From the NCBI RefSeq assembly GCF_037975245.1, contig NC_092576.1, forward strand, positions 40,180,111 to 40,244,110: 64,000 nucleotides of DNA, in the 5' to 3' direction. Made by a program: the position numbers and the translations under genes. Below are positions 1 to 14,142 of the stretch, piece by piece. The notes below the pieces were generated by a model. That model saw nothing but the letters and a program-made list of their open reading frames with translations, had not been told where the DNA came from and ran no database searches. Source of the stretch: Apostichopus japonicus (taxonomy: Eukaryota > Echinodermata > Holothuroidea > Aspidochirotida > Stichopodidae). Position 1 is the stretch's first letter; the number at the start of each line of letters is the position of its first letter.

Positions 1-3000
1 TTATTTGTTTTAAGATTTTTCAGCAGCTCAGAGTACCATACCCATGTTTGAACTTCAAAATGGTCCTATTTTTAAAAATGAATTCGGTTTGAAAAGATAA
101 AAAGCTCAAAAAATCTGCCTAGACTGTTCCCCAATCACGCATCAACAAAGTTTCCTAACATCACCATGCATGTAAAACAACATGACACACTGCTTTAGTT
201 GTTGTTAGAAGTTACGGATAACAAGGATAGATAATGTTCATCACATCAACAATATTATTGTTTGTAAAACAGTATAACATGTTAAGTAACACCGATACGG
301 TATTGATGATATTAAGTTCCTATAGTTCCTTCTAACTTCTGAAGATTTGTTTTCCTTAAAACGGATATCTCGTATACGAGCAACGACCATATTTGAAAGG
401 TAATAATTAATCATGGACGATGTGTGAAAATGAGTAGTGACATGTTTCAATTAAAATCGCAACCTACTTGATCGTCAATCGTTACAAAAATAAATCAGCA
501 CGGTGGTTCAGGGAGCGCCGTATAGTTAGAGAAATGTAGTCTTTATCTGTGTAGTCATGATTGTAATGGCTCACGCTCCACTAGTAAAATAATGCACATC
601 ATTAACAGTAGAAAAGTCACTACAACACTGAGGAAGACTTGGCTGCGGAAAATAAATATTTAGAGAGGTATAACCAAACCAGTTTCATTATCTTTTGTCA
701 CTTATACATCTCCCATATTAGTTATAGCAGAAGCTACTACATGGAAGTTCAGAGAGCAAACATGTTCTATTAAGTGCATATGGTGAACACAATATACAAT
801 ACACAGGGCCATACCAACTGGCAGCAAAAGGGCACATGTATAATACATTCAAGCCCAGCAGCAAGTTTTTATTTAATGGCTTATAACATATAACACAATA
901 TCAGATTGTTTCTATACTTGTTTACTGTATCGCAATTTGAGCTGACAATAACCCTACAATCTAATGTATATTGACATATAATCGACTCTTGCGAATATGT
1001 CCCTTGTCGTGTGGGAAGGTCTGGAAATTTACGGAACATAATATAATTACATCCTAACGATACATTGCACCTCCAATGAACTTAACATCTGATACGTACT
1101 ATATAAGTATGAACGCATTTTATTTCATTCATACGAAGACAACTGTAGAAGTAGGAAACAAATACACGTTAAAGGAATACTGTTCGTTTTTGTACGACTG
1201 AGTTTACTTAAAATAATATGTCAAGATGCGGTAGGTCTCCAGCGCTGACTGCATCATCGTTCACAAACCAACTGATATGTATGAACGAAAACTGGCAAAT
1301 TAAGGCACGGATTATGGACTCGGTTATCCATGGTCTAAACATATGTTATCATATATTACTTTAAGTGTACCAGTGGGTGATAACAATGAAAAATATTGCT
1401 TCTTACGTCTATAAATATGGCTTGTAAAGAGACAATTTTTTGTTTTTAGTTATTGCAAATGGTTTAATGTTTTCAATGTTCGCTTCGTTACGAATTGTAA
1501 CAGTTTTAGGAAATTTATCTCTATTAGTGATGTTCAATCAATTCATGAGTTAAACATCACTTAATAGGAATTGTCACAAAACAAAAATTATGTTAGTTTT
1601 AATATTCGGGTTTGTTCAAAGGTGTTAGGTGCGTGTCTGTGCACTGTGCAAAACTGGCATGTATCGGTGTGCCTTGAATTACCACCCGAACGTCACTCGA
1701 GAAAAGAGAGTGAGGTAACACTTTAACAATTTAATTTGTCGATTGACTTTATGTTTATTGTGTTCATCGTATTTTGTAAGAAGAAGCATTTATATAGAAC
1801 TGATCAAATTTCCATTTATGTGCTGATATCAGTCTGGTTCTCCAGCTTTCTTAAAAGGATTGTCTGGTGGCCCAAAGAAGTTACCTTAAAAAACGATAAA
1901 TAATTTTCCAAACATGTTGTCAAAGTATGAGAATGCTAATGTTGCGTTTGACAGAGAAACGATCTTTTAACCGTTAAGGATAGACATTTCAAATACGATT
2001 TAAACAGTACAGAACGTGACGTCAGCTATGCTAATGCAGATTGCGACATACCCGACCCTTCGCACAGTACCTATACGGTCATCACAACAAAAACCGCGTT
2101 TGTATACAGATAAATGTCTTCATTAATATGCGGTGAAATTTCTTAAAATTAGATATGTTTTCAAAAACTCCTTAAGCCGTACTCCATCTATGAAGTAGAT
2201 CGGTGGTTTCGTGGTTTTTGTGTAACGCAAGATAAATTTTAAGAGCAGACTCTTCGTTGTTTATACATCGCGCTATCCAGCTCCAACGCGAAAAATTATC
2301 GCATGTAGGCTACTCTAGAGTTTGCAATCGGACAGTTCTGCGAAGCCTAAGCTTCTCGGTGCTACATTCTGCTCTGACATCGATTCCGCCAAGTTTCATC
2401 TTTCGGTGTTACGAATATTTTTCAAGTTTCCTTTTACTGTTAATTTGATCCGTGAATTTCATGTCAGCGATTTCGAAGAACAGTTTATGAACTGTGGTTT
2501 GTGTGAGAGTATATCATGTGCAACGCTACATGTATACCAACTGAACATGGTAGGCTGTAACGTTTGCGATAGGTACGTAATATGTAAAAGGCGGTCACCT
2601 GTGCGAGTACAAATGTGAGAGTGTATTTGTTGCGGAAATGGGAGGGCTATCTTCAAGTCGCCTGTTTTGCCTATTTGCAAGCACTACGTCAATCACCATA
2701 TTGATGCGTTCGAACAAACGGTACTTTTGGTGAGAAACTGGTGAATTTGAAAACCAGATTTCTACAAGACAAAAACGTCGAATGGATACAATTTTTACAT
2801 GGTTAGAAAGAAAAAAAAAATAACTACAAGGACAATGTATAAAAATCTTCCACCAGACAATTCCTTTAACATCAATCCAGTGCTCTTACTACAGAAGAAA
2901 ATGCTATAATTATTTTCAATTGTATTCTTTAATATTCCATGATATTGCGTCATGTTGTTGTGAATAAAAACCTTTCCTACATCGGCAGTAGAAATTTCTG

Positions 3001-4530
3001 TGTCACATTCCTCTGCATCAAACATGCATTTGCCATCTGTTATGTGCTTAATTGTGTAGCGACGTCTATTTTATAAGTTGTATGCAAAGTAGTTGTTAGG
3101 TTTTAACTGTGTCAAACTGGATCTTGTTTACTTTATTATGAGTGTATTATGGAACCATCGTGGAGTGTCAATCATTGTGAGTCCATCGCCCTAGACAGAC
3201 GTATGACCAACGTTTCTTTTGAAACTTTCATCATCAGCCATTCTTTAGTTAATAAGTAACAGGAAAACAGAAAATAAGCCTTGTTAATCTTATTCACAGT
3301 TCTAAATAAACTTTTTAGAGTAATTCCAGTTAAAGAACATTGAGTTATAGTCATTCTGTCGAGTATCGCATCGAGGACCTGTCCGAGATTTCTTTCCAAA
3401 ACAGTCTTACAATTTTGTGCAAAAAGTATCATATGATTGTCGAAAAAGTTACGTCAAAACCATAGAAACGTTTACTTCAAGTTAACCAAAATATCTGCTT
3501 CCATTCGTTGCAACGACGATGTACCATTTCAACAATTACCAGAAGGTTTTCGTAAGTATATGTAAATGTCTTTGGTATTGTTAGCCCTTATCCTGCAAAG
3601 GACCATGTCATTATCAAGTTATTTACAAATGTTAAATACTCAAAATCAAATCACTTTTTCTATAAGAACATATGTGTTGTTGGAAAGGTTTTGAACTAAA
3701 GAATGCACAGATACAAATAAGGTCATTCTAGATACAGTGTACTTTGCTTTGACATTTGGAATAATTTTGATGAGTTCTACTGGACTTTTGATATCTGAAT
3801 AAATCCATACATGCCTTTGTATAGGAATATATAATATAATGCTTTGAATGTGAGCGATATGACTGATTGTTGACGTTTTGTTAAATTTTCATTTGCGCAT
3901 AATTATAATATTTTGCAGGCTATAACAACGGTTTTATATCAAAGTCATAGTCTTCATACAAGTCAAGTGCTCTTCTGGAGTGATACGTTGTAGCTGTTGT
4001 GCATCTACATCATATTCGACAACTCAGTTGTTGCTGTAACTGGACCAAGGTATAATGAAAGGCTTATTAGTATGCGCATCAATTGAAACTTGTACAAAAG
4101 CAATACACTAAAAATGAGAAACAAATTAGTTTGAATTTCTTATTGAACTTAAACACCAGTCCATTCCTCGCCCTTTCAATCGTATCTTCTATCGGGTGGC
4201 CAACCCCCCTATAATACTCTCACCCTCCCCAAGCTTACGCTAACGCCTCACCCAATCACCTGTACTTTACACCTTACCTTCTTGGTATTGGCAAGCTCTT
4301 TTATATAAACTAATGTTTTGTTTACATTACAACAGCATATGCACAGTAAATATACCTATATTCATTAGTCCCTCCGTCAAGGTTTTTACAGTGAATATAC
4401 AAAATTCCAAACAGTTCTAACGCTCCTTGAAGCTTCTCCCCCCCCCCCAATTCTTCTCAACGGTGGTGGTGTGGGCCTTACTGATACCGAGGCTTTCGGT
4501 GGTCGTTGTTCACCAGCAGTACCAACATGT
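1..4530. other. Noncoding stretch without recognised gene
   Basis: I see no exon, domain or RNA gene here. Reading frames are short and interrupted on both strands, and composition is A+T-rich with a few homopolymer runs, including a run of C at about 4440-4449. Unrecognised exons of a low-homology gene cannot be excluded. Confidence 0.5.
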
Positions 4531-4532
4531 GT

Positions 4533-4950
4533 TACGCCACCCGATACTCATAGCTAGTACAGTAACTACTGTTCATGTTCCACAACCGTGCATCAGTAAC
4601 TACTGCGCTGTGTTCGCAACACGGTAACATGTAATACAGTTGGCACAGTAATTACTGTAAAGCTGTTACACGTTGAACTACGAGTCCGACAGGTGAAAAT
4701 TTGCAGTAATTTAAAAAAAAAATCATAATTTTTTTAAATTTTTAAATATTTTAAAATTTAAAATTGTAAACTTTAAAAATTAAACTTTTAAATTTTTAAA
4801 TTTGCAGTAAGAAAACACTTGCAGAAATTACTGTGCCACCTGGAACACATGTTACCGTGTTACGAACACAGCGCAGTAGTTACTGATGCACGGTTGTGGA
4901 ACATGAACAGTAGCTACTGTACTAGCTATGAGTATTAGCTGGTTACGCGG
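4533..4950. repeat. Fold-back MITE-like element with long imperfect inverted arms
   Basis: The left arm (about 4545-4660) reads GATACTCATAGCTAGTAC, then the AGTAACTACTG and CAACCGTGCATCAGTAACTA segments. The same blocks return in reverse complement at about 4825-4940, in the reverse order. The centre (about 4700-4810) is almost pure A/T. Long inverted arms, an A+T-rich centre and no coding capacity fit a non-autonomous fold-back or MITE element. The TAACTACTG motif recurs within each arm. I could not fix a target-site duplication. Confidence 0.75.
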
Positions 4951-5890
4951 GTTGAGGGGAGGAGAGGAATGGGCAGTTCTTCCTCTTCTTCTACAGTGAT
5001 ATTCTGAAAATATAAATGAAAGTACAAAAAAAATTCAGATACAACACACCTATTTACTTCACAAGGAATATATGAGTTGGTTGAGGTTTGGGCATACATT
5101 TCTTTTACGATTCTCATTTTCAGTTTTATGTTTTTTCCCCCCATAAATTAAATGCTCTGTATCTTAATTAGGAAGAGTCCATATGGCTAACGGTGGCAAA
5201 CAGCCTGTAAGCTAGCACTAGTTTTTTATTGTATGCATTCGGGTGGACTGACAGACCAAATACCAAATTTCCTTCCAGTTGTAACAGGGGACCAACCCAC
5301 TTCAATATCCTAACGTGTTTAAGTTTATTTAGCTTTATCAAACATCCCTAAACTAGTTAACCTACATGTAGTGCATGGTTCAGTCATGCCAACCGTAAGT
5401 CATACATGCCTAAAATACCACGGTACATGTATACACGGGAAAGTATTACTATTATGCGGCTTACCATGTCAAGATTTCTGTACAAGAAAAGGGCCTGGCT
5501 AGACTTTTTGCTTTTGAGAACCCCAACATGTACTGGTTTGGATTTTACGACTGTAATTATATGTCTCCTTAACCATATAAACTTACCTAACTTTGCCTAA
5601 TAACTGGTAACATACATGCAATGTACCCGAAGGACCCTTCACGGCTCACTGTCCTCCTTTTTCCGGAACTACCCATTTTTCAAGCAATTTGCACCCTGGG
5701 AAGGGAGAGATGAGGGTTATGTACGAGTTACAACATAACCGGTCAATCAAAAACGAAATGGAGAGAGAGAGAACTTGAGTGAAGTGAATATCATATTGAT
5801 ATACAGATTTGAATAATGAACAAAACACGAAAAATTGATACTATCACTGACCGAGCAACTATAGATGGAAGGCTTTATTTGGGAACTCTT
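4951..5890. other. Noncoding stretch without recognised gene
   Basis: No exon or RNA was recognised. There is a short GA run near 5760-5770. The stretch lies between the fold-back element and the left edge of the DIRS-like remains. Confidence 0.45.
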
Positions 5891-6742
5891 CGACCTTGAT
5901 TCCTGTTAAGAGTGCCTTAGCTGATGCATGTAGGTCAAAGTTAGTACGTGACGGTAGATTTCGGCTTTTCGCTATCACAGCTGTTACAGGTATATATGCG
6001 GCAACTTTGCCTCGACCGGTCTCTGGCTCGAAATTCCTCTCAATACTTCAAAAAAGGCGATGTTTTAACCCACCGTTGATCAATCCGAAAACCCTAGGGA
6101 ATAGCAACGATTGTGGTGATGTAGTTTTAGATTGTAAAGATTTGTTTCCCTTCCATGAAAACAAAAAAATCGCTGGTGGTGATACAGAAATTGCGCTTGA
6201 ATTTATATGTAGAAGCACCACTTGTAGAACCTTTGTAGTCTGGAATTGTAAGTTTGAAACGTCTCAGGTCTTCAGTTGGCTGCGGCAATATTGGCAGCTC
6301 ATCGAGAAAGGAATCTCGATTTGCAGGCAGTTAGGTTGAGTGCTCGTATGTTGGGAACCACGAATATCTTTTGAACCTGAAGAAGTAGATGCGGAAAAGT
6401 CAAGAAGGATACGAGAGGCGTCAACGAGCAGGTCGAGAGGAAGTGAGAATCACGGTCTCCTATGGTCACCATGGAGCGTTGAGGTTTATCTTCGTTCTTA
6501 TAGTTGACGTTTTTATGAAGACTTTTGGTTGATCGACAAAGCGTCCGTTGCCCAAGCAAGAGAGTGAAATATCCCGGAGCAGAAATTTGAAAGTAGCACG
6601 TAAACCTGTCAAGCGAATAGGTCGATATTCAGTCACTATATATTTTGTAAGAAGGATCACTCGGTCAGTGAGGGTTCGCCTCGAGACAGGGCGACTGCTT
6701 ACTCTTTCAAGCGATTTGTGTTGCTTCCTGGACAATGTTGTT

Positions 6743-6858
6743 TCAACGACCGACACCAGTGGAGGAAGACTCAAGTTGTCTGAGAGAGTTAAGGATCTGG
6801 TGTCCCCTTGAATGTTCAAGTACGCTACGACCGTCTTGTTTTCCGTGAAGACGGTCAT
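6743..6858 (-). pseudogene. RNase H fragment of the DIRS-like element
   Basis: The reading VFTENKTVVAYLNIQGDTRS matches the DIRS RNase H signature DNTTVVAYLNxQGGTRS. The usual Asp before Asn-Lys-Thr appears as Glu. The frame continues for about 80 more codons without a family I recognise. It lies downstream of the RT fragment, as expected. Confidence 0.65.
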
Positions 6859-7381
6859 GTGATGATCCCAATTCTCGTTTGATGTCCTTCAGCGTTGGAG
6901 ACACTGCTTCGAGCTTCAAATGTGTCGCTGCGAGAACTGATAAGATCATGTTTCGACTACTGCTTGGGCTTTCAGAAAGGCGCTCCAGCTCGTCTGAATA
7001 GCATCCTTGGTGATTGATATAAGGGGTATGTCGTCCATGAAGAGGCGTACACGATGTAACATGTTGTTGGCATTCACTAACCATTGAAGATGGGTCAGTT
7101 CAATTGTAGGGAGAGGTACCCGAGGATGTTAGTTCCTGTATCGAGATAAAAGTTTCTCAGAAGTTTTCATGCTTTACCTGTAGTATGGAATGACGTCTAC
7201 TAGGCTGGCTATTAGCCCCATCATTCGTAAACAGAGTCTGGCATGTGATTTAGGATTTCACAGGATTTGACTAACCATAACGTCTCGTTCCTTGGCCATT
7301 TCCGGGTACGTTGGAGGATTGAACCCAGGTACTCGAATGGCTGGGATGGTTGAAGGTGGATTCCTGCTTGTTGAAAACCCA

Positions 7382-7567
7382 TCATAAATGCAAGAGGAAG
7401 CGTTTACTGCATTGATTTTTGTACAAGGTGTCTCCTTCTGATTTTTCAAGGATGAGCCAGTCGTCGAGGTAGACGAAGAGGTGATTCACCGTTGCTTGAT
7501 GAACACCTCTGAACGGCAGATTTATGAACGATTTCCGGGTGCATCGGTACATGAGAGCATGCGGCAT
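7382..7567 (-). pseudogene. Reverse transcriptase fragment, YLDDWL type
   Basis: The translation contains VHQATVNHLFVYLDDWLILE. YLDDWL is the DIRS-type form of the RT palm YxDD motif, carrying the two catalytic Asp residues. The open stretch is only about 60 codons and is shifted relative to its neighbours, so this is a relic and not a working polymerase. Confidence 0.75.
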
Positions 7568-9700
7568 TTTCTTCCACCGTCGGAGTCTACTGGTACTGTC
7601 TGAGAGATGGAATAGTAAATAACAGTATCTCCACCCGGAAACGGTTAAGTCGAGTACAATTCTTTTTCAGAAGTTTTAGAATCAAACCTGAACTCCAGGA
7701 CTTGTTTTGTGTAAACAAAAAAAACCTTACTACTGTGCACTTCGTTACAAGGAATGATGGGTAATGCTTTACTTTCATTACCCCTACCAAATGGGGCCTC
7801 TGTGATAGAGTGGGCAACCCTAGGATATGGGTTCGAATGTAGGACTAGCCAGCTGGCTGCAAGAGTCCTGTCGAGGTCTGTTCTTTTGACGGTAACCCCC
7901 CCCCCCCCCGTAGAAGGCCATGTTTACTGGGGACCTTAAATATGGTTGCTGTCTTCGTAGCAAACGAGCGATGCTGGATCCCGAGAGCGACCTGTAGTTA
8001 ATGGGACCTGACAGTCTGGGCTGGTATATACATCTGGCAACTTGGGAATTGTTATTTACCAGTTTTTTTGAAGCTCGATCTTTGAGAGGTTCTTCCCTTT
8101 GAGTTAACTCCTAATGTGCAAACGAGATCACCTCCCAACATGCGAAGGCCCTGGAGCTAGTCCTAAATCTCTCCCGGTGATAGAGACATCTTCGCAAACT
8201 GGTCGCACAACATTCTGTCCTAAGAACTACAATACATGAGCTGCGTCCCTGCTCGGAATGTAAACTTCGTCTTCTGGGAGCTGTTGATAATGTCTGAGCA
8301 TTACTTCTGGTGCTAGCATGGAAGCCGATGTAAATTTCATGCATGTTCGTGATGCCAGTTCCGGGTACTTTAGAATAATTATTCTTTTGTACCTTCAAAG
8401 CATTGTCTTGTTTGGGTGGGAATGCCGTCCACATTATTTTCTTCTAACAACAGGTCCTTCTTGCATACCCTGTCAAAAGGTTTTAAAGAAGTTAACGGCT
8501 CATGTAACTTGTGTGTTGCCCTCAGTATGCATGTGTACGACTTAGGTTCCCTAATCCTCCAGCTCACATCTTTCTGACTGAATTCATTTCCTTTAAACTC
8601 CTCTTACCGGTCGACAACCTCCGGCAAGGTTTTGGAAGTTCGGATGTCGAGAGAATCCGAGACCAGGTAATTTTCCCGCACGTATCTCAGAACCAAGGGA
8701 GAGGTCGGTCTCGATGCCGGTTTTGGTCTGCTGTAACTTCCCGTAGATGGGATTGTGACTGAAACCTACAGTTCGGAGACGAATTGGGACACGTCTCTTG
8801 CAAGACCGTAGTCTACGTTGCTGGTTGTGTAAGAACCGGTGTTGATGTGGGTCTCGAGTTTGGTGTGGTAGTCGAGTTGGGAGCCAGATACTGTCTGTGT
8901 CTAGGTTTCGGTCCGTCTCACACCAGAGTCATGAATTAAAAAGTCTTGAATTGATATGCCCGAGATCTCGGTTTTTTGAGCCGGTGAAACGTCTACGGGA
9001 AGTCAATGGTCGTCGCTATCTGTCCGTCACACTTTCCAGTTGTGAATTCTGGGTCTGTTTTTGGACTCGAGCAGCTCCGTATGTGAGTTATTTTCTCCTT
9101 GCTTCATGAGATTTCCCTTTGCTCTGTTTGAGGTCTTCTACTTCGACTTCCGGTTTTGTGTCATGTCTTCGGAAGCCAGGGCTCATGGAGCTTGTGTCGG
9201 ATCCAGACTACTGGGCTCCGGAGGTGAGGGAGCCGGTTGGCTGTTTCCCGGAGGGCGTTAGGGATCATGTTGAGCGGCCGGATTTTTAACTTGATATATC
9301 TGATCTATAAATTTCTACCTCCTTAATGCCATCCACGACTCCTATTTACATTTTATTTTTATGTAGCAAACAAAGCACAAGTCCCGCATTGATCTTTCCC
9401 CGAGCAAAAGCGGAACTTAGGACAGAGATCATTTCGTACCAGTGAAGACCCAGTCTGAAAGCCGAACAGGTAGCACAATATATAAAGGTTCTTCTCTCCT
9501 TCAAAGACATCGCTAGATAATCCGACGGTAACATTCAGAAACAGAAATACGTGCAAAGTGCAACGCATACAGACTGTAGGGTTCTACGGAAAAATGTAAA
9601 AGAAGTGCAACGACGCGGGATAAATAAGAGTGTAGAGAGAATCCCTGAGAAGCAGAAAAACCAATACTAAGGCAAAGGACATTACTATGAACACTATCAA

Positions 9701-11430
9701 ATATGAAAATATATGTCTAAAATAAATTCAGCACATTTAATACAACGGGAAGTTATACAACAAAATATAAACGTGAGGTGTGATCTTGAAATGAAAACAC
9801 ATGCAAAACATTAACGAATCAAGCATAATTACACAGTGGTTCGTTGTAGGTGAAACCTAGTTTTAGTAGTTTTGTATTGACTTTAAAGTAGTGCACAAAT
9901 AATATAAGTCAGGTGTGCAACGGAGGCTTGAAGAATTTTAATAGCTAAACGCGTACTAGGCTTTTGAAAGGTAGATTCTGAAGAAGGAGGACGGTGACAT
10001 CGGAATGGGTCATTGATGGCGCAGTACAAGAATGTTATCAGTTACTGCGCTAAGCTGGATGCATCTACGTATGAAAAGAAAACTGTAAGTGAGGAGTGAT
10101 GTAATTGTTTTCATTCTGCTCTCGGAGCTTTTCCTGAGCTTCTACCAGAAGTTGATCCTTTGGACTTAAGGTTAGAAAAAGTAGCTACGTGATTTAAAGG
10201 TTCACGGGTACCGGACTCGATCCTTTTGGTTTAAATGAGGTCTGGGGGCCGGCTAGATATCTCCCGAAGATGGGTTGCAATCATCTGCTCTATGAGCTTT
10301 TGCATCTTTCTTACCAATTAGGATTCGATCTCATTTAAATTAGGATCCCTGCTCAACTTATGTGGAGTAAAGGTAATGCATATTTACGACGGCACCTTTC
10401 TCCAACAAACCAGTGATATTTTTTCGGCCTGGACATTGATTAAACAGCAAACTTTACGGAAATTCTCTTCTTAGAAGACATCATAAACTATCTGAAGAGA
10501 AGAAGTATGTAAACAAACACGAACAAATGCTATGAACTTGCAAATTTTACACCCATTCTAAAACATGCAAAAAGTGTAAAATAACAAACTTGAAGCCCTG
10601 TGGCGCGTCGAAAGTAAAATAGTGAACCAGGTAGGAACGCTCAGATGCCCAGGATCCGAACTTAACGAACCTACGGCACTACTCCTGAAGGCTTAACTAA
10701 CGGTAAACAAGAAACCGTCATCACGCAAAACAGCTCGTAGATCATGAGTCTTAACACTTGGTGAAACCAAAACGAGTACAAAGAACTTTAAATGAAACAC
10801 ACCATAGCAAACGTCGAATACGAAAACAACACTTGTAGAAAACAATAGGCATTACTAATGTACTACGCTTTCGCGAAACCGGTGCACTTGCAATATACTG
10901 CATATGACGGTGCTGAATGTGAAAAACGTACGCATTCGGACACACAGAACATTAACAGATACTTACGCTGTGATTTTTAGTAGACGAACCTAAATGCAGT
11001 AAACTTCTTCCAGACTTCAAAAGAATCAACCAAGAATTTCAAATAAAGTTTGAGACAAAGTTTAAATATGCTGTAATAAACACGGGTATCTGGAAGTTTG
11101 AGTGTTATATTCAGAAAGAAAAAGTAATGACCTAAGAGGATGTCATTAAAGCACAGTTCGAGAATTTAACCAGTTCTTAGTTTAGGGTAGATCAGATTGT
11201 AGAGAAAACAGGTATGGTACATGTTTTTTTTTTTTTTGCATATATAACATTCCAATAGAGATGGTAGATATATAATTCAAAATAATGGCTGGTTTTCTAC
11301 TGAAATACAGCTGAAAAGAAAAAAGTTCCGCTGAAGCCAGAACTGACGAGCGTCATTCCTAATATATATGCATAAACGTGGATTTTTCCTTTGACGCTGC
11401 CACTATATCTGAATCACTCGAAAAAAAGTC
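9701..11430. other. Repeat-derived noncoding stretch between two DIRS-like remains
   Basis: No gene was recognised. A segment at 10001-10050 (GTCATTGATGGCGCAGTACAAG and what follows in shortened form) resembles 13851-13905 in the same orientation. The phrase ACCTACGGCACTA at about 10668 recurs at about 37580 beside the other DIRS-like copy. I read these as terminal or flanking parts of DIRS elements, with low certainty. Confidence 0.4.
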
Positions 11431-13550
11431 CTTGTCTCTAAATAAAGACTAGACAGGTTGAGAATTGAATATTTCGATGTGTAAGAAAATGTCCTGTAGC
11501 AGAAGTAATGGGTGTACAGTGTAATCTGAGAGACAAATTAGAATTGCTGTTCTGGAGCAGGATCTAAGGTAAAATGGAAAACCAGGAGTAATTGGATCAT
11601 TCTTGTTCTGCTTGATGTAACTCCAAACGGCCATTGCGGGTAAAGCGGAGGGAATGCATTATAATCGATCTCTTTTCAATCGATCGCGATTCCATTTGTT
11701 GTTTAGACTAGCTGGTAAAATGACAGAGCACAGTTTGTCAAGTTGGTATTTATCGTAGATACAAAGAAGTTGATGTTTGATCGACAAGATCTCCGTAAGA
11801 GAGACTTACAAGTTTTGTTTGACATTGAATACTCCGTTGTACCGAGATGGCCCTGTGACAGGGCATCTGTAATGTTAGTTCCATTGACCGTTATATGAGT
11901 CACATGGAATATATATTGTTCCGAATAAGGCAGGAGGTCCTAAGTCATTTGACTTCGTTCCACCTAGTCTGTGAGTGTTAGTGTAAACCGTAACTTGCTC
12001 TCAAGTGAACAAGTGTTGTTTCTATCGCTCTTAGTTCCATCTTGCAAATATTTGGACTCATTAAATAACACAGACTGCTGGAAGGCTCCCCAGACAGACA
12101 GCGATACGTACGAGCTAATGGATTTGAAAGGTTTCTTAAAGAGGGTGGAGAGGATTGAGCGGAACCATCTTCTCATACTGGGATGGTTTATAATAGTGCA
12201 GTAGGTAATTTGAATCGGCCGAATTCGAGTTCTACACAAGTAGAGTTAATTTACCAAACTTGTAACGTGGTAAACTTTCTAAGCTAATACTTTGCTGAGA
12301 CTTTCGACAATTTTGGCGGATTCATGCAAGTAGCTGATGGATCCTATCAGTTGAAGGCAGGCCTTACAATTAGTTATCGTCTGTAACTTCCTCCTGCTCT
12401 GAATTATAAAAGACCAACATTTCGCTAAATTACATGAGCTGTGACTTATCTTTGACCACATCTTCTGCCCAGTTTATGGGATACATGGGTCATTGATAAT
12501 GTCTCAATGCGAGATCTCTTCGGTTTCACGAAAATCTTTTTGAGTGGTCTCTAATTAAATCAGAACATGTCTTTTTTTTGATAACATGAATGAAAAGAGA
12601 CCATTTTTTCCAGTTTCCAAACTACTCCGTTCTTGTTGAGTACTGCCTTGGTCACGATTTCCAGTATTTCCGGGTCCGGTTAACTCGTGTGACTTTTTTT
12701 CCGATAATATCTGGGCTGCGAGGTGGATTCTATACGATAACCCTCCGAGACCACGCGTAGATTCCACGGATTTGAACGGAAAACTCTCCCGTTCGTTGAA
12801 ATTTTGCTAGTCTCCATCAACCGTCCGATGAGTCGTTAAGCTTTGTTCCCGAATAAACAGTCGTTAGGCTGGACGCAATTGTCTTGTACTGTTGGATTAA
12901 ATTCCTGGAGATGCTTCGTTTCCATGAACACGTCAGCGCAGAGTTTCACGATGAACGACCACGGTTCTTTATCATTCTTTATGGCTAGCTCTTGAACCTG
13001 TCACCGTATCAGGATGTCTGTAAGAGGATGAAGAGGAAATTAAGGTGATGAATAGGACGATAGAAGTATTAACTGATGTTATTTCTTGTTCTTGTCATCG
13101 AATCTATTTTGGTGAATTCCTCCGGAAGAAACGACGCAAACTGGCCCCGAAAAAGTCGTCCCTACGATGAGTTTCTGTGAAACAAGTTTCTCTTATAGCT
13201 TTGTTTGAACCATGTACGTGGATTCATTTTCAAATAGTAGTCTTCCTAGTGGACCCAATAGGCTCAGTGCATCAGCGGCCTTTCTGTCAGAAATCAGATT
13301 TTCCCCTCTGGTAGTTGCTACTGATGACTAAACAGTATTTCTGTCGACAGCATGGTAGTATAGTAGACACACACTTTATGTTGAATCGTAAAGCTTTATC
13401 GAAGTCGGATATGGCCTCGGCGCATTAGGTGCGCAAAGGATTTTTGAATGTTCTGAAAGAGAAAATTGTGAACGACGGCAATAGTTAACCTAGGAAGATA
13501 AGGTTGGAGTCGAACAAAGCTTTTTACATCAATCCTCATCTAGAGAGTTT
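11430..13550 (-). mobile_element. Second DIRS-like retrotransposon remnant
   Basis: A minus-strand frame at 11703-11930 reads VNGTNITDALSQGHLGTTEY, then a CRSNINFFVS segment. This matches the end of DIRS-type RNase H (ADALSRG, then TEW.LS, then the DLFA segment). Upstream on the same strand (12279-12461) a decayed stretch with LQLIGSISYL resembles the RT-RNase H connection. Many stops separate the pieces. The orientation is the same as the copy at 5.9-9.7 kb, so the two may be tandem or nested insertions of one family. Confidence 0.55.
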
Positions 13551-14140
13551 CCAGTTTTTCATAGCAGACAGTATATACACGCATAGTGGAAGCCGACTCA
13601 TTATGTGAATCGTTGTATATTTTTAAGTTAGACAACTTTGCCGGACCTTCGATTCCTGATTCAGTTGTTCAAACGCAAATGTAACTCAAAAAACTTGTCT
13701 AGTCTTTGACACTTTATCCTGAGGTAAGTTGTACGTTTGGATGCGAATAAAAATGATATTTAAGCAGTATTTGTTGATGGCGAATGTAGACGAAGTTTAG
13801 TGTCTTTAATGTTTTCGAAAGCTTCAGAGTATCAATTCTGGAAAGACTAAGGTCAAGTTATGGGTGGCGCTCTGCAAGAATGTAACAAATTATCTAAGGT
13901 TAGGCAGAATACTGTACTTTCCTTTAAATATTAACCGATATATCATATGTTTAATGATGATCGTTTCTAGATAGGTATTGACTTTTCATCTTCCATTGTT
14001 CCTTTGTTGTTTATTTTCTGTCATTATTCATTGCCTTTTCGTAAAGGGGACTATTTGTAAGTTGCTCTGCTTCTTCAGCCCTCCTATACCACCTATACGG
14101 TGGAAATAATCTCAAACTCAAACTCAATTGAGTAAATATG
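13551..14140. other. Noncoding stretch, partly repeat-derived
   Basis: No gene was recognised. The 13851-13905 segment is similar to 10001-10050 and partly to 38741-38760, so it is probably a terminal part of the DIRS-like family. Confidence 0.35.
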
Positions 14141-14142
14141 CG

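Larger units (their letters stand above)
5890..9700 (-). mobile_element. Degenerate DIRS-like (tyrosine-recombinase class) retrotransposon
   Basis: Minus-strand frames give, in order from high to low coordinates, a basic low-complexity gag-like region (about 8890-9250), a reverse-transcriptase piece with YLDDWLI (7382-7567) and an RNase H piece ending ENKTVVAYLNIQGDTRS (about 6790-6858). This order and these motif variants are typical of DIRS/Ngaro-type elements, whose RT has YLDDWL and whose RNase H has DN.TxVAYxNxQG. Frames are broken by many stops and shifts, so it is a dead copy. The block near 8608-8650 resembles 36031-36071, so the element at 33-38 kb is a relative. No tyrosine recombinase was identified. 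Boundaries are approximate. Confidence 0.7.

Noticed and set aside
5896-6339. A 147-codon plus-strand open frame
   Set aside because: It lies over minus-strand DIRS remains and has no recognisable domain. The motif-bearing frames are on the other strand.
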